NCBI RefSeq assembly: GCF_029254265.1
Contig: NZ_JAQWXX010000103.1
Span: forward strand, 1-62,897
Direction: 5' to 3'
Source: Algoriphagus sp.
Lineage (GTDB): Bacteria; Bacteroidota; Bacteroidia; Cytophagales; Cyclobacteriaceae
Length of the DNA stretch: 62,897 nucleotides
Position numbers and translations under genes: made by a program. The notes beneath the pieces were generated by a model. The model searched no databases and was not told the origin of the DNA. It worked only from the letters and a program-made list of their open reading frames with translations. Positions 28,680 to 37,906 of the stretch are shown in pieces (position 1 is the first letter of the stretch; every line of letters begins with the position of its first letter).

Positions 28680-30002
28680 TCAAGATTCCAGAATCGTGAG
28701 TATCGGATTGATTTTTTTTCTGTCCATTAGAATAGATACAACCCCCATTAACTCTTGAGTGTTTTTTCTCGCCCCACCGCCTCCTGCAGGGCCATTGGTA
28801 TAAAGTGCTTCTACTTCCTCCCCAACAAGGTTAGCCAGTGTTTTATCAAAAGTCTTACCTACTGCTCTTACCCTTATTTCATAGGGACTTGAATCTTTGG
28901 AAAGCTCCATCCCGTGAAGTGAGCTTAAACCTATGTAGTCAATCCGGAACTCGTCATAGAGTTTCCCGATTCTCTTTTCAATGATTTCACCGGCCAAAAA
29001 AGCTCTTTCTTTAGCATTTGCTCCCGCATAAGAAATTTCACCTTCTCCTAAATATCCAGCGTTATAACCAACACTCACCTTCAAACTATCTGGAGCTTGT
29101 TTACCTAAACCTCCTGAAATGGAGATCTTATCAATCCCAATTTCTTGAATTTTTACTTTTGAAAAATCTGCTACCACATCTGGCGTGAGGTAGGCATGAG
29201 GATCAATGACTTCATAAAGCAATTGTTCCTTTGCGGTTTGAGAGGAAATCAAACCACCAGTTCCTGAAACTTTGCTAATTGTGGCATTTCCATTTGCCTC
29301 AACATCTACAAAAGGATGTCCCAATGTATCCATGTTCGGCACGGGTTTGCTTACCGGGTCTGCAAAATAACCTCCGGTAATTTGCCCTGCACATTCCATT
29401 AAATGTCCAATCATTGTTCCTTGCCCCATGAGATTGGGTTCATTTATATCCCATCCAAACTCATAAGCCAGTGGCGCAAGAAATAAGGAAGGATCTGCCA
29501 CTCTTCCGGTAATAATGATGTTCGCATCAGTTTTTAAAGCAGGGATAATGGCATCGATTCCCAAATACGCATTGGCGGAAACCAAATCACCATACTCTTC
29601 CAGCAATTTCCCAGACTCCAGCGTAAATTCATTTCCAGTCAACTTCTCAAAAACATCATCTCCCTCTACGACTGCAACTTTCACAGGGATATTCAATGAT
29701 TTTGCAATTTCAATGATTTTTTGTGCTCCTGCTTTTGGGTTTGCCGCTCCCATATTGGTGATTAATCGGATTCTGTTTTTGATTAAAAAAGGTAGAAGTC
29801 CTTTAATCCGCCTTTCTAGAAGTGGATCATAACCCAGATTTGGATCATTCTTTTTCCGCTTTTGTGCCAAAGAGATGGTTCTTTCAGCAAGGCATTCTAA
29901 AACCAAATAATCAAGATTTCCATATTCTGCAAGAATTAGTGCCGGCTCTAACCTGTCTCCAGAAAACCCGGCTCCGCATCCAATCCTAATTTTTTCTTTC
30001 AT
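28680..30002 (-). CDS. DUF1446/AtuA family protein (acyclic terpene utilisation-like)
   Basis: 440 aa. IRIGCGAGFSGDRLEPALILAEYGNLDYLVLECLAERT and the later LITNMGAANPKAG are characteristic of DUF1446. The glycine-rich C-terminus GPAGGGGARKNT fits too. AtuA is required for citronellol/geraniol degradation in pseudomonads but its biochemical step is not settled, so I assign family only. It is the middle gene of a four-gene minus-strand run with 1-3 bp gaps to the transporter and esterase. Confidence 0.82.
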   Translation of the reverse strand: MKEKIRIGCGAGFSGDRLEPALILAEYGNLDYLVLECLAERTISLAQKRKKNDPNLGYDPLLERRIKGLLPFLIKNRIRLITNMGAANPKAGAQKIIEIAKSLNIPVKVAVVEGDDVFEKLTGNEFTLESGKLLEEYGDLVSANAYLGIDAIIPALKTDANIIITGRVADPSLFLAPLAYEFGWDINEPNLMGQGTMIGHLMECAGQITGGYFADPVSKPVPNMDTLGHPFVDVEANGNATISKVSGTGGLISSQTAKEQLLYEVIDPHAYLTPDVVADFSKVKIQEIGIDKISISGGLGKQAPDSLKVSVGYNAGYLGEGEISYAGANAKERAFLAGEIIEKRIGKLYDEFRIDYIGLSSLHGMELSKDSSPYEIRVRAVGKTFDKTLANLVGEEVEALYTNGPAGGGGARKNTQELMGVVSILMDRKKINPILTILES

Positions 30003-30003
30003 C

Positions 30004-31290
30004 CTAAACTGAGATAATACCCATTAAAATTGAAACTAATAAAATCACTAAAGTCACTAAAAAGGCAAGCGGAATTGTTTTCTTTTGATGATCTCCGAGC
30101 TCTACTCCTGCCAAACCGATCAATAAAAAAGTGGAGCCAGTCAACGGACTGATTGGAAACCCGGTCGTCATTTGGCCCATGATGGCAGCTTGTCCCACTT
30201 CCAGACCACTTGCTCCAAAATGCTCCGCAGTTGAAGAAAGTAAAGGCAAAATTCCAAAATAAAATGAATCCGGATCGAAGAGTAAACTGGCAGGCAAAGC
30301 AAGCAGCCCCGTCATCAATGGAAGCTGTCTTCCCAATGAATCGGGGAGAAAAGTTTCCACTGTAGCCGCCATTGCTTCCATCATTCCGCTGCCTTTAAGA
30401 ATTCCTGTGAAACACCCGGCTGCAAATAAAATACTTGCCATTAACATAGCTTCCTTGGCATGTGAATCGATCCGCTGTTTTTGCATTTCCACTTTGGGGT
30501 AATTGATTAGCAAAGCGATTGCAAAAGCAACCATAAATACAACATAGGGAGGAGCCCAACCCAAAATAATGAAGGTAATCGCAGAAAGGATCAGAAGAAT
30601 ATTAATCCAAAAGAGTTTGGGTCTATGTAATGGATTTATTTCCTCATCAATAGATACCCTCGTGAGTGAATTTGGATCCTGAATCATCTTTTTTTCACTT
30701 TTACCCATAAAAAAAGCAATCCCTAACACGGTTACCAAGCCTGCTAAAAAAGGAATTAAAATCGGATTAAATAATTCCGTAACAGAAATATTCAATGCTG
30801 AGGCTGCCCGAATAGTTGGCCCTCCCCAGGGTAAAATATTCATAGTTCCTGCCGAAAGAGCAACAATACAGGCTAACGTAATCCGCCTCATCCCCATCTG
30901 ATCGTATACGGGCGCCATTGCTGGAATCACCACTAAAAAAGTAACTGCCCCAGAACCATCCAAATGGACCAGCATTGCTAAAATGGCAGTAACCACGGTG
31001 ATTTTGACGGGGTCATTCCCCGCAATTTTAAGCAATCTGGAAATGATAGGCTGGAAAGTCCCGGCATCCAAAAGGATCCCAAAAAAAAGGATCGCAAACA
31101 CGAACATTACTCCTGTGGGTGCAATAGCCTGAAGTCCTTCACCAATCATCAGAGGAAGTTCTGAAGTTTTACCGGCTAGAATTCCTGTAATTATTGGGAT
31201 GAGAGTTAAGGCAATGACCGGAGATGCCTTTTTGGTAATTACAATAATCAAAAGAAGAACAATAGTCAAAAGCCCTAAAAATGCTAGCAT
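30004..31290 (-). CDS. CitMHS family carboxylate/cation:H+ symporter
   Basis: 428 aa from the ATG at 31290 (a GTG lies one codon upstream). It has about 11-12 hydrophobic helices. Family motifs include LDGSGAVTFLVVIPAMAP and NILPWGGPTIRAASAL. CitMHS carriers take up metal-citrate complexes or other carboxylates through the inner membrane. Here the gene lies between an esterase and AtuA-like genes, which suggests uptake of the carboxylic substrate of that pathway. The substrate is inferred from context only. Confidence 0.85.
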   Translation of the reverse strand: MLAFLGLLTIVLLLIIVITKKASPVIALTLIPIITGILAGKTSELPLMIGEGLQAIAPTGVMFVFAILFFGILLDAGTFQPIISRLLKIAGNDPVKITVVTAILAMLVHLDGSGAVTFLVVIPAMAPVYDQMGMRRITLACIVALSAGTMNILPWGGPTIRAASALNISVTELFNPILIPFLAGLVTVLGIAFFMGKSEKKMIQDPNSLTRVSIDEEINPLHRPKLFWINILLILSAITFIILGWAPPYVVFMVAFAIALLINYPKVEMQKQRIDSHAKEAMLMASILFAAGCFTGILKGSGMMEAMAATVETFLPDSLGRQLPLMTGLLALPASLLFDPDSFYFGILPLLSSTAEHFGASGLEVGQAAIMGQMTTGFPISPLTGSTFLLIGLAGVELGDHQKKTIPLAFLVTLVILLVSILMGIISV

Positions 31291-31293
31291 CAC

Positions 31294-32838
31294 TTATCGA
31301 TTTAAACTTTCAAGAAATTTGATCTGCGGCCAGAAAGGTAAAGCTCGGGATTGGACTTTATCACCTAGGTCAATCACTAAAGGGTTTTCAGGATCAAAAA
31401 TAGGCCATTTCGGCAATCCCTCTGCATTCGGATTTCCGGTTTTCACAAAATTAATCCAGTAGCTTGACATCGTTTTTTCCAAGTCATAATCTTCTTGTTC
31501 AAAAGGCCGGTTCCAGTTTCTTAAGGTATGTAAAGCATAGCTAAACTCGGCTGAATGGAAAGCTCCATAATTGGGTTCTCCAGGTGGAACTCTGGTGAAA
31601 TAGTAAACATATGCGTCTTTTGTCCCTAATTCACTTTGCATTTTAGCCCAGGTATAATTCTGTAATCCGAAGGATAATACAGCTTGCATATTTTGGGTCT
31701 CAGTAAGTTCTTCTATACTGGTGGCGGGAAAAAGATCAAGAAATTCTCCTGCACGCCCTCCATATTGTTTTTTGGCATTAGACTTAAATTCAGCCGGTGT
31801 CATGGGTGGATTTCCTGAAACACGGTCGTCTGCATTCCAGCCTGTCAGCAGAGTCACATCGGAGAAACTTCTGTTTTCAAAGCTTTGTCTGACGTTGGGA
31901 ATTACCTTATTATCGATCACTGGACCAAATCTTCCCGGGATTTTCAAAAGACTATCTGCTGGTATTTCTCGAAGCTCTGTAACAGTGAAAATCCCAGCAT
32001 TTTCTAACATCTTCTTTCCGTTTTCCTCAGCACCCGTAAGTCCGGACACCAAACCTGACCCTCTATTAAACATCCCTCCACTTTGAGCAATAGCTTTATG
32101 AAAAAGACCCTTGGCTTTTGGGGAAACTACCAAGGCATTTACACTGAAAGCTCCGGCAGATTGTCCGGCAATGGTGACATTATCAGGATCACCTCCAAAT
32201 TGAGCAATATTTCTTTTTACCCATTCCAAAGCAGCGATTTGGTCTAGAATCCCATAATTTCCCGAGGTTTGATCTGGATTTTCCTGAGACAATTCTGGAT
32301 GTGCCAAAAATCCGAAAATGCCTACTCTGTAATTTAAATTAACTACTACAACTCCCTCTTTAGCTAAATCTTCTCCATCATATAAGGGCACAGTATTTCC
32401 TCCGGAAGCAAAACCTCCTCCATATATCCAAACCATCACTGGCCTTTTTTCATTGGTATTTTCTGCCGCAGTCCAAATATTCAGGTAAAGGCAGTCTTCA
32501 GAGATCGGTTCTTTTGGTATCAAAAATTCAGATGACCAAGAAAAGAAGGGAACCGGTGGATCCTGGATTGGAGCTGCTGGATTTTCAGTGCAAGCTTTAA
32601 TACCCTCCCAAGGCTGGACGGGCTGAGGGGCCTTCCATCGCAATTTGCCAACGGGAGGAGTTGCGAAAGGAATCCCTTTAAAAATCTTTACTTGTCCCGA
32701 ATTGTCGATTTTTCCTGAAATAAATCCTCCCTCTACTTCCATTTTTTCTATTTTAACCAAGGTGAAATCCTGAGTATTTTGACAGGAGAAAAAGAAGATC
32801 ATTATAATGAAAGCTGGCAACAGAAAAAGAATTCTCAT
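31294..32838 (-). CDS. Type-B carboxylesterase/lipase family, exported lipoprotein
   Basis: 514 aa with a lipoprotein-type signal (MRILFLLPAFIIMIFFFSC). The nucleophile elbow is AGQSAGAFSV (Ser near 220). The oxyanion region is WIYGGGFASGG. The catalytic His is probably in AFHSAEFSYAL near 425. The fold has N-terminal GKIDNSGQVKIFKGIPFATPPVGKLRW, typical of cholinesterase-like enzymes. It could release a carboxylate outside the cytoplasm that the adjacent CitMHS carrier imports. It probably leads the four-gene operon. Confidence 0.88.
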   Translation of the reverse strand: MRILFLLPAFIIMIFFFSCQNTQDFTLVKIEKMEVEGGFISGKIDNSGQVKIFKGIPFATPPVGKLRWKAPQPVQPWEGIKACTENPAAPIQDPPVPFFSWSSEFLIPKEPISEDCLYLNIWTAAENTNEKRPVMVWIYGGGFASGGNTVPLYDGEDLAKEGVVVVNLNYRVGIFGFLAHPELSQENPDQTSGNYGILDQIAALEWVKRNIAQFGGDPDNVTIAGQSAGAFSVNALVVSPKAKGLFHKAIAQSGGMFNRGSGLVSGLTGAEENGKKMLENAGIFTVTELREIPADSLLKIPGRFGPVIDNKVIPNVRQSFENRSFSDVTLLTGWNADDRVSGNPPMTPAEFKSNAKKQYGGRAGEFLDLFPATSIEELTETQNMQAVLSFGLQNYTWAKMQSELGTKDAYVYYFTRVPPGEPNYGAFHSAEFSYALHTLRNWNRPFEQEDYDLEKTMSSYWINFVKTGNPNAEGLPKWPIFDPENPLVIDLGDKVQSRALPFWPQIKFLESLNR

Positions 32839-33102
32839 AGGGATTTAGGTTTGTATAAATTCAAATTGTATCCATGATCAATACATATTTGAAAGAATAC
32901 ATTTCTAAGTAAATACGATTTTTCATGAGAAGCAATTAATAAAATGCTGACTGGTAGTACATCTCCAGAAACTGAATATTCCTTTTCTGAGCTTGTGAAC
33001 TGGTGATTTTTTTAAGCCCTGACTACAAATTAAAAGAAGTTGAAATAAAAAAATCAGGGTAATCTTTCTCCTCTTTAGTATTTAACTCAAAACCATCAAA
33101 AG
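32839..33102. other. Intergenic gap, no gene seen
   Basis: 264 bp between the lipoprotein gene ending at 33103 and the carboxylesterase operon start. A possible long-loop pairing of CCCTGA (about 33017) with TCAGGG (about 33053) was seen, but nothing firm. It presumably holds the esterase promoter. Confidence 0.35.
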
Positions 33103-33483
33103 TCAAAAGATTAGTACTGCTTTGCTATTCTCACAGATCACTCCACTTGGTCTAGTCACCAAAGCACAATCTGAAATTGCTCCCGATCGCTTGTTAAAAT
33201 CCGCCTGCAACTCAGTGTAGCGTTGAACCAATTCCAGAAATCTCTTCTCATCGATTTTTCTTGAATACGCGATGTAAGCCATCGGGCCTCCACAAGGCTT
33301 ACTTCCAACTGGCGTGAAGGTCCAGTCATTCGCATCCGTACAATTCTGAGAGCTGGCAAGTTGATTAATTTCTGTCCAAAGTTGATCCAAGGCAATTGGT
33401 GAGGCATCAACTGCGCCATCGTTGCTTGAAAGATTACAACCAATTACTAAAAAGAAGGATAGAAACAACGCAACGTTTTTCAT
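33103..33483 (-). CDS. Small cysteine-containing lipoprotein, unknown function
   Basis: 126 aa with a lipobox (MKNVALFLSFFLVIGC, Cys 16). The mature part has cysteines in SQNCTDANDW, GSKPCGGP, ISDCALV and GVICENS, perhaps two disulfides. The segment DWTFTPVGSKPCGGPMAYIAYS occurs in unnamed secreted proteins of Bacteroidota, from memory and unverified. Function is unknown. It is separated by 264 bp and 64 bp from its neighbours, so probably its own transcript. Confidence 0.6.
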   Translation of the reverse strand: MKNVALFLSFFLVIGCNLSSNDGAVDASPIALDQLWTEINQLASSQNCTDANDWTFTPVGSKPCGGPMAYIAYSRKIDEKRFLELVQRYTELQADFNKRSGAISDCALVTRPSGVICENSKAVLIF

Positions 33484-33547
33484 TGTATTTAGATTTCGAA
33501 AATAGAACGGCTAGCTTAGAAGCAGGTTTTGGTTTGGGATGAAAATC

Positions 33548-35239
33548 CTATTCTTTCGAATAAATAATTTTCCCGTCCACAATTGTAGTTTCAACTTTTA
33601 CCTGATGAATTTTCATTGGATCAATAGTGAAAACATCATCGGAAAGAACTATTAAATCAGCAAGGTATCCGGCTTTCAGTAGTCCTTTTCGATCCTCTTC
33701 AAAGGAAGAAAATGCGCCCATAAACGTGTAAGCTTTCATCGCGTCAAAAATACTGATTCGCTCTTGAGGGACCCAGCCTTCTTCGGGATAGCCGGAAGGA
33801 TTTCTGCGGTTTACCGCATCATGAATCCCGCGAATTGGGTTTATGCTGATACATGCTGGCCAATCGCTGCTAAACACCAACTGGGCATCTGCATCCAAAA
33901 GTGATTTCCAAGCGAAGGAAAAAGGGAGGCGCTCCTCTCCTACAGCCTTTGACCAAACTGTCGTAGTACCAGGTTCGGCATGAATGGGCTCCATACTTGG
34001 CAAAATCCCGGCTTTTGCAAAACGAGGTATATCATCAGGGCTAATCGTCTCGATATGCTCCACACGATGTCGTTTGCCTTGGGAATTATTCTCCGACATC
34101 GCTTTTTCATAGGCATTCAAGACTTCGCGAACACCTCGATCTCCGATCGCATGCGTATAAAGTCGGAAACCATTCGCATCAAGAGTTTTAACCAGTCTCT
34201 GGTAACCCTCGATAGTAAAATTCAACTGGCCTAAAGCCAATGGATCGGTTGTCGGAAGATCTGAATATGGTGCTAACATAGCTCCGGTGTGACCTTCGAT
34301 GACACCATCGATCATAAACTTGATGGCATCAGCTCTTAGCCAAGGGTTCGCAGTTCCGACACTGTCTTTCAAGAATCTGAAGCGATCAAGTTGGTCCGAT
34401 GGAGTCTCCTCTGAAACTGAAAATGCCGCAGCATAGCGAAGTGTTAATTCCCCATTCTCATATAATTTTTGGAAAAGTCGGAGGTCATTTTCCGAACCAG
34501 AAGCATTTTGGACCGAAGTGATTCCAAGAGAAGCTGCGTAAGTCAAGCCTTTTCGAAGTCCATTTAATTGATCTTCGAAAGTATCCTCCGGAACAAATTT
34601 CCCAACCAAACCCATGGCACTTTCCTTCAATGCACCGGTAAGTTTTCCGCTTCTATCCTTGACGATTTCTCCAAATCCAGTAAATTCAGTTTGTTCATCC
34701 AGTCCTGCTATCTCCAGTGCTTTCGGATTAGCATAGGCCGAATGCCCATCATACGCTTTGATAAAAACTGGTCGGTCAATATCCAAAACCTTCATTGTTT
34801 CGTGGTCTGGAAGCCCCGATTCAAAGAAGGTATATTGCCAACCTCTGCCAGTAATCCATTCTTTATCTGGATTCTCCGCAATGAATTTTAAAGTGCTATT
34901 GATCGCTGCTTCATAGTTTTCCGCTCCTGATAGTTCTACTTGGGTCAAGCCCATAGATCCTCCCAAAAAGTGGATGTGTGCATCATTGAAACCTGCCGTG
35001 ACCAATTTCCCACCCAAATCCAAAAGTTGGGTTTCCGCTCCTGCCAAAGCCAGAATTTCCTCCGAATTGCCAGTGGAAATAATCAAGCTATCCCGGATAG
35101 CAATTGCTTCTACAAAAGAATTTTCAGACTCCCCTGTCCAAACTTTTGCGTTATAGAGAATCAAGGTTGGGGGCTTAACTGCTTCTTTACACTGAAAAAA
35201 AAGAAGTGAAATAAAGATTAGAAAGAGTGATTTTCGCAT
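33548..35239 (-). CDS. Amidohydrolase of the YtcJ type, lipoprotein
   Basis: 563 aa. Lipobox LLFFQC (Cys 17). The N-terminal metal-binding HxH is in FNDAHIHFLGG, further His residues are in YTHAIGDRGVR and RVEHIET, and the Asp ligand is in VFSSDWPACI. These match the metal-dependent hydrolase family represented by YtcJ. Substrates of the family are diverse N-acyl or lactam compounds, so function is not assigned. It follows the NTF2-like gene with a 12-bp gap and is probably co-transcribed. Confidence 0.88.
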   Translation of the reverse strand: MRKSLFLIFISLLFFQCKEAVKPPTLILYNAKVWTGESENSFVEAIAIRDSLIISTGNSEEILALAGAETQLLDLGGKLVTAGFNDAHIHFLGGSMGLTQVELSGAENYEAAINSTLKFIAENPDKEWITGRGWQYTFFESGLPDHETMKVLDIDRPVFIKAYDGHSAYANPKALEIAGLDEQTEFTGFGEIVKDRSGKLTGALKESAMGLVGKFVPEDTFEDQLNGLRKGLTYAASLGITSVQNASGSENDLRLFQKLYENGELTLRYAAAFSVSEETPSDQLDRFRFLKDSVGTANPWLRADAIKFMIDGVIEGHTGAMLAPYSDLPTTDPLALGQLNFTIEGYQRLVKTLDANGFRLYTHAIGDRGVREVLNAYEKAMSENNSQGKRHRVEHIETISPDDIPRFAKAGILPSMEPIHAEPGTTTVWSKAVGEERLPFSFAWKSLLDADAQLVFSSDWPACISINPIRGIHDAVNRRNPSGYPEEGWVPQERISIFDAMKAYTFMGAFSSFEEDRKGLLKAGYLADLIVLSDDVFTIDPMKIHQVKVETTIVDGKIIYSKE

Positions 35240-35251
35240 GGGTAAAATTAA

Positions 35252-35704
35252 TTAATTCCCTGAACTGGGTAGCATATTTCGAATGGCAGAGATTCTCCAC
35301 TTTTTATCGCTTTCTATCACCATGAAACTACTCCACATTTTCCTGACAGTTCCATCCGGGTTTTTTATTTCATATCGGGCATCAACCAGAGCTACTGTTT
35401 CTGCTAAAAACCTGATTCTTTCCACATGAAGTGTTCTTTCACTAGGATTAGAGGTTGAGCTTTCCATCATTCCCTTGATTGCTTCGTTGATACCAGATCG
35501 CCAAACGCCCGACGATACTAATTGGTCAATGTCCTTGGTGAGTATTTGTTTCAACAAGACGGTATCTTTCGTATCTCTGGATTTGGTGTAGGAATTAATC
35601 AGGTTTAAAATCGCCTGGGAATCCTCCTTGGTATGCGCAGAAGTCTGGGCGTAGGTTTGCGCAATCGAAAGAAAAATCACCAAGGTAAAAAAGAACGTTT
35701 TCAT
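35252..35704 (-). CDS. Exported SnoaL/NTF2-like protein (DUF4440-type)
   Basis: 150 aa with a signal peptide ending TYAQ. The alpha+beta fold is visible: helix NLINSYTKSRDTKDTVLL, then strands in RFLAETVALVDARYEI and MWSSFMVIESDKKWRISAIRNM. This matches SnoaL-like/SgcJ-type NTF2 folds, which are small ligand-binding or isomerase-like proteins. No catalytic residues can be named. It probably leads the unit with the amidohydrolase. Confidence 0.75.
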   Translation of the reverse strand: MKTFFFTLVIFLSIAQTYAQTSAHTKEDSQAILNLINSYTKSRDTKDTVLLKQILTKDIDQLVSSGVWRSGINEAIKGMMESSTSNPSERTLHVERIRFLAETVALVDARYEIKNPDGTVRKMWSSFMVIESDKKWRISAIRNMLPSSGN

Positions 35705-35846
35705 CAGCAGCGGTCATTAATATTTTACAAATTAAGAATTACTGCCCAAATAGATCTTAAAAATTAGACTGTTTAGAAAGGTTGAAGTAAAGAGTTCACC
35801 TCCCATTTAGAAGATCAAAAAGACTCCAAACATCCTATTTTATGTA

Positions 35847-35906
35847 AATTGCGCCGGTCAACCAGCCTAATTAATATTAATTGCGCCGGGTAACCAGCCT
35901 AATTAA
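35847..35906 (+). repeat. Two tandem palindromic units (32-bp pitch) upstream of AAA_14 ATPase 1
   Basis: Two 28-bp units (35847-35874 and 35879-35906) differ at two adjacent positions. Each contains an imperfect dyad of the form AATTnnGCnGGTnnnACCnGCnnAATT. Centre-to-centre distance is 32 bp. The gene starts 52 nt downstream. The arrangement parallels the two 32-bp units at 46436-46499 before the second AAA_14 gene. Likely an operator or recombinational site; function unproven. Confidence 0.75.
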
Positions 35907-35958
35907 AAAAAAATAAGTTACTTTTATACTTTCCAAGATTTCAAAATCAAATTTTCAA

Positions 35959-37092
35959 ATGGAAGTAGCACGATTCATTGAGACCAAATTAATTGCCCAA
36001 ATAGGCAAGCAAAAGGTATTGATGCTTTTTGGAAGTCGGCGAACTGGGAAAACGACCATAATCGACCGTATCAATGAAGCTTACAAAGAAGAAACACTGA
36101 TGCTACTTGGCGAGGACATTCAAGTATCCGAGTATCTGCAAACTAGAACCGTAACCCAATACAAAGAATTGATTGGCGATAAAAAACTGGTGATTATCGA
36201 TGAGGCACAGGTAATTCCAAACATAGGTAAGATCTTGAAATTGATGATCGATTCGATCAAAGGAATCACCATAATCGCTACAGGAAGCAGTAGTTTGGAT
36301 TTGGTCAATAATACCGGAGAACCTTTAGTTGGAAGACAATTGGAGTATCAGCTTTTCCCATTGGCTCAAGTCGAATTATCCAAAAATGAAAACAAGCTGG
36401 ATAGCATTAATCACCTGCCAAATAGATTGATTTATGGCGGATATCCAGAGTTGATACACCTCGATTCACTTACTGAAAAGGAAGCGTACTTGAAGTCTTT
36501 GGTCAATTCCTATTTATTGAAGGATCTATTGGCTTTGACTATGGTCAAGGGAGCAGATGTTTTATTGAAACTTTTGAAACTACTTGCCTTTCAAATCGGT
36601 AGCCAAGTAAGTACGGTAGAGCTTGCAAATAGCCTTCAAATCAATAAGGAAACCGTGGATCGGTACTTGGATCTGCTTTCAAAAGTCTTTATCATTTTCC
36701 CGCTAGGTGGATTCAGCCAAAACCTGAGAAAAGAAGTCTCAAAATCAAAAAAATGGTACTTCTACGACAATGGGATTCGAAATGCCTTAATCAATAACTT
36801 TAGCCCCCTCAATTATCGAAATGATATCGGTCCGATGTGGGAACAATGGATGATCACCGAGCGAATGAAATTAAATGCTTCAAAAAACTATTTTCCAGCT
36901 TATTACTTTTGGCGAACCTACGATGGCCAGGAAATAGATCTCTTGGAAATCAATAGTCAACAGGAAATGCAGGGTTTGGAATTCAAATGGACTAAGGGAA
37001 AATCGAAAATTCCTGCTGCTTTTGCAAAAGCTTATCCCAATGCAAAATGGGATGAAGTCTCTCGGGAAAATTATTGGGACTGGGTGGTATAA
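35959..37092 (+). CDS. AAA_14/DUF4143 family ATPase, copy 1
   Basis: 377 aa. Walker A is FGSRRTGKTT (residues 25-34), Walker B is LVIIDEAQ near 80, and sensor-like TGSSSLDL is near 115. A winged-helix-like linker (STVELANSLQINKETVDRYLDLL) follows. The C-terminal DUF4143 has PD-(D/E)xK-nuclease-like residues in QEIDLLE...GLEFKW. The role of this widespread family is unknown; some members are thought to act on DNA. The product is homologous to the 46512-47630 ATPase. It ends 1 nt before the convergent NTR-like gene. Confidence 0.88.
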   Translation: MEVARFIETKLIAQIGKQKVLMLFGSRRTGKTTIIDRINEAYKEETLMLLGEDIQVSEYLQTRTVTQYKELIGDKKLVIIDEAQVIPNIGKILKLMIDSIKGITIIATGSSSLDLVNNTGEPLVGRQLEYQLFPLAQVELSKNENKLDSINHLPNRLIYGGYPELIHLDSLTEKEAYLKSLVNSYLLKDLLALTMVKGADVLLKLLKLLAFQIGSQVSTVELANSLQINKETVDRYLDLLSKVFIIFPLGGFSQNLRKEVSKSKKWYFYDNGIRNALINNFSPLNYRNDIGPMWEQWMITERMKLNASKNYFPAYYFWRTYDGQEIDLLEINSQQEMQGLEFKWTKGKSKIPAAFAKAYPNAKWDEVSRENYWDWVV

Positions 37093-37093
37093 G

Positions 37094-37835
37094 CTAAAAA
37101 ACACTTAAATGATAATTCATTGAATTCGGGTATTGACTGTTTTTTAGTATAATGAAAAATCGACAAACAGTAGGGATTTCATTATCGCTGAAATCCTCAA
37201 TAGCCCACCCTGTATTTTCCAACTTATCTATCAATTCTTCATCTAACTTATCGCCAAAGCCTTTCAACACTTGAACATCATTCCAATAGTTCAATCGGTC
37301 TACAGAAACCTCGAAAACTGCATAGGCTGGAGTTGAGCTTGATGTTTTCAATTTCCAAAGACCACTACTGAAATCACTACTTCTAAAATCTACCTCAAAT
37401 GTTAAGGCAGAGCCCAAGTCAAGTTGCTTAAGCTGCTTTAAAAGCGGAATCTCCTCATCATCCTGTTGAATATAATCTAAAGGAAACCATCTCGAACAAT
37501 AGCTTAGAAATGGTTTTTTTAAGATCTGATCCTCATACAGATAAACCAAAAACTCTTCTCCAGGATGTAGATAAATAGTACACATAGTGGGAGCTGTATC
37601 TGGGTTTAGAATAAAAAATTCTTTGATTTTAATTCCTTTGATACTCTCATAAACTTCAAATTTAACCTTGAGCAAACTTGAATCATTGGGATAAGATTCA
37701 ACAGCAATGACCTTCCCTGAAACTACTGCAATTGAGCTGAGATAGGATTGACTTAAAGGCAAAGGGTAACAAGAACATCCTATTGCCACAAGTGAAAAAT
37801 GAAAAAAATAAGGCCAATTTGAAAGTTGTTCCCAT
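37094..37835 (-). CDS. NTR/TIMP-like exported protein with apparent frameshift in the signal peptide
   Basis: The main frame runs 37094-37858 but has no plausible start: its only upstream codons are a GTG inside the ferredoxin terminator and a TTG. An ATG at 37835 in the neighbouring frame starts MGTTFKLALF. Removing one T from the 7-T run (A at 37802-37808) joins it to the main frame as MGTTFKLALFFHFSLVAIGCSC, a good signal peptide. The mature protein starts CSC, like netrin/TIMP-like NTR domains, with later cysteines in TMCTIYL and SYCSRW. Function is unknown. Confidence 0.55.
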
Positions 37836-37846
37836 GTATCCAAATT

Positions 37847-37872
37847 AAAAAAAACCACTCCTTTCGGAGTGG
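37847..37872 (-). terminator. Terminator after the ferredoxin gene
   Basis: CCACTCC / GGAGTGG with a TTTC loop. On the minus strand it is followed by eight T residues. It lies 35 nt past the ferredoxin stop codon and overlaps the apparent GTG start of the next gene, arguing against that start. Confidence 0.85.
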
Positions 37873-37906
37873 CTTTAACAATTCTTAATTATCTATTGGC
37901 AGTAAT

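Noticed and set aside
33017..33058. Attenuator-like pairing CCCTGA/TCAGGG in the gap before the carboxylesterase operon
   Set aside because: Only 6 bp with a loop of about 30 nt, expected by chance.
37836..37858. GTG start for the NTR-like protein at 37858
   Set aside because: The codon lies inside the terminator hairpin of the ferredoxin gene and the resulting N-terminus has no signal peptide, in contrast to the frame-corrected ATG start.
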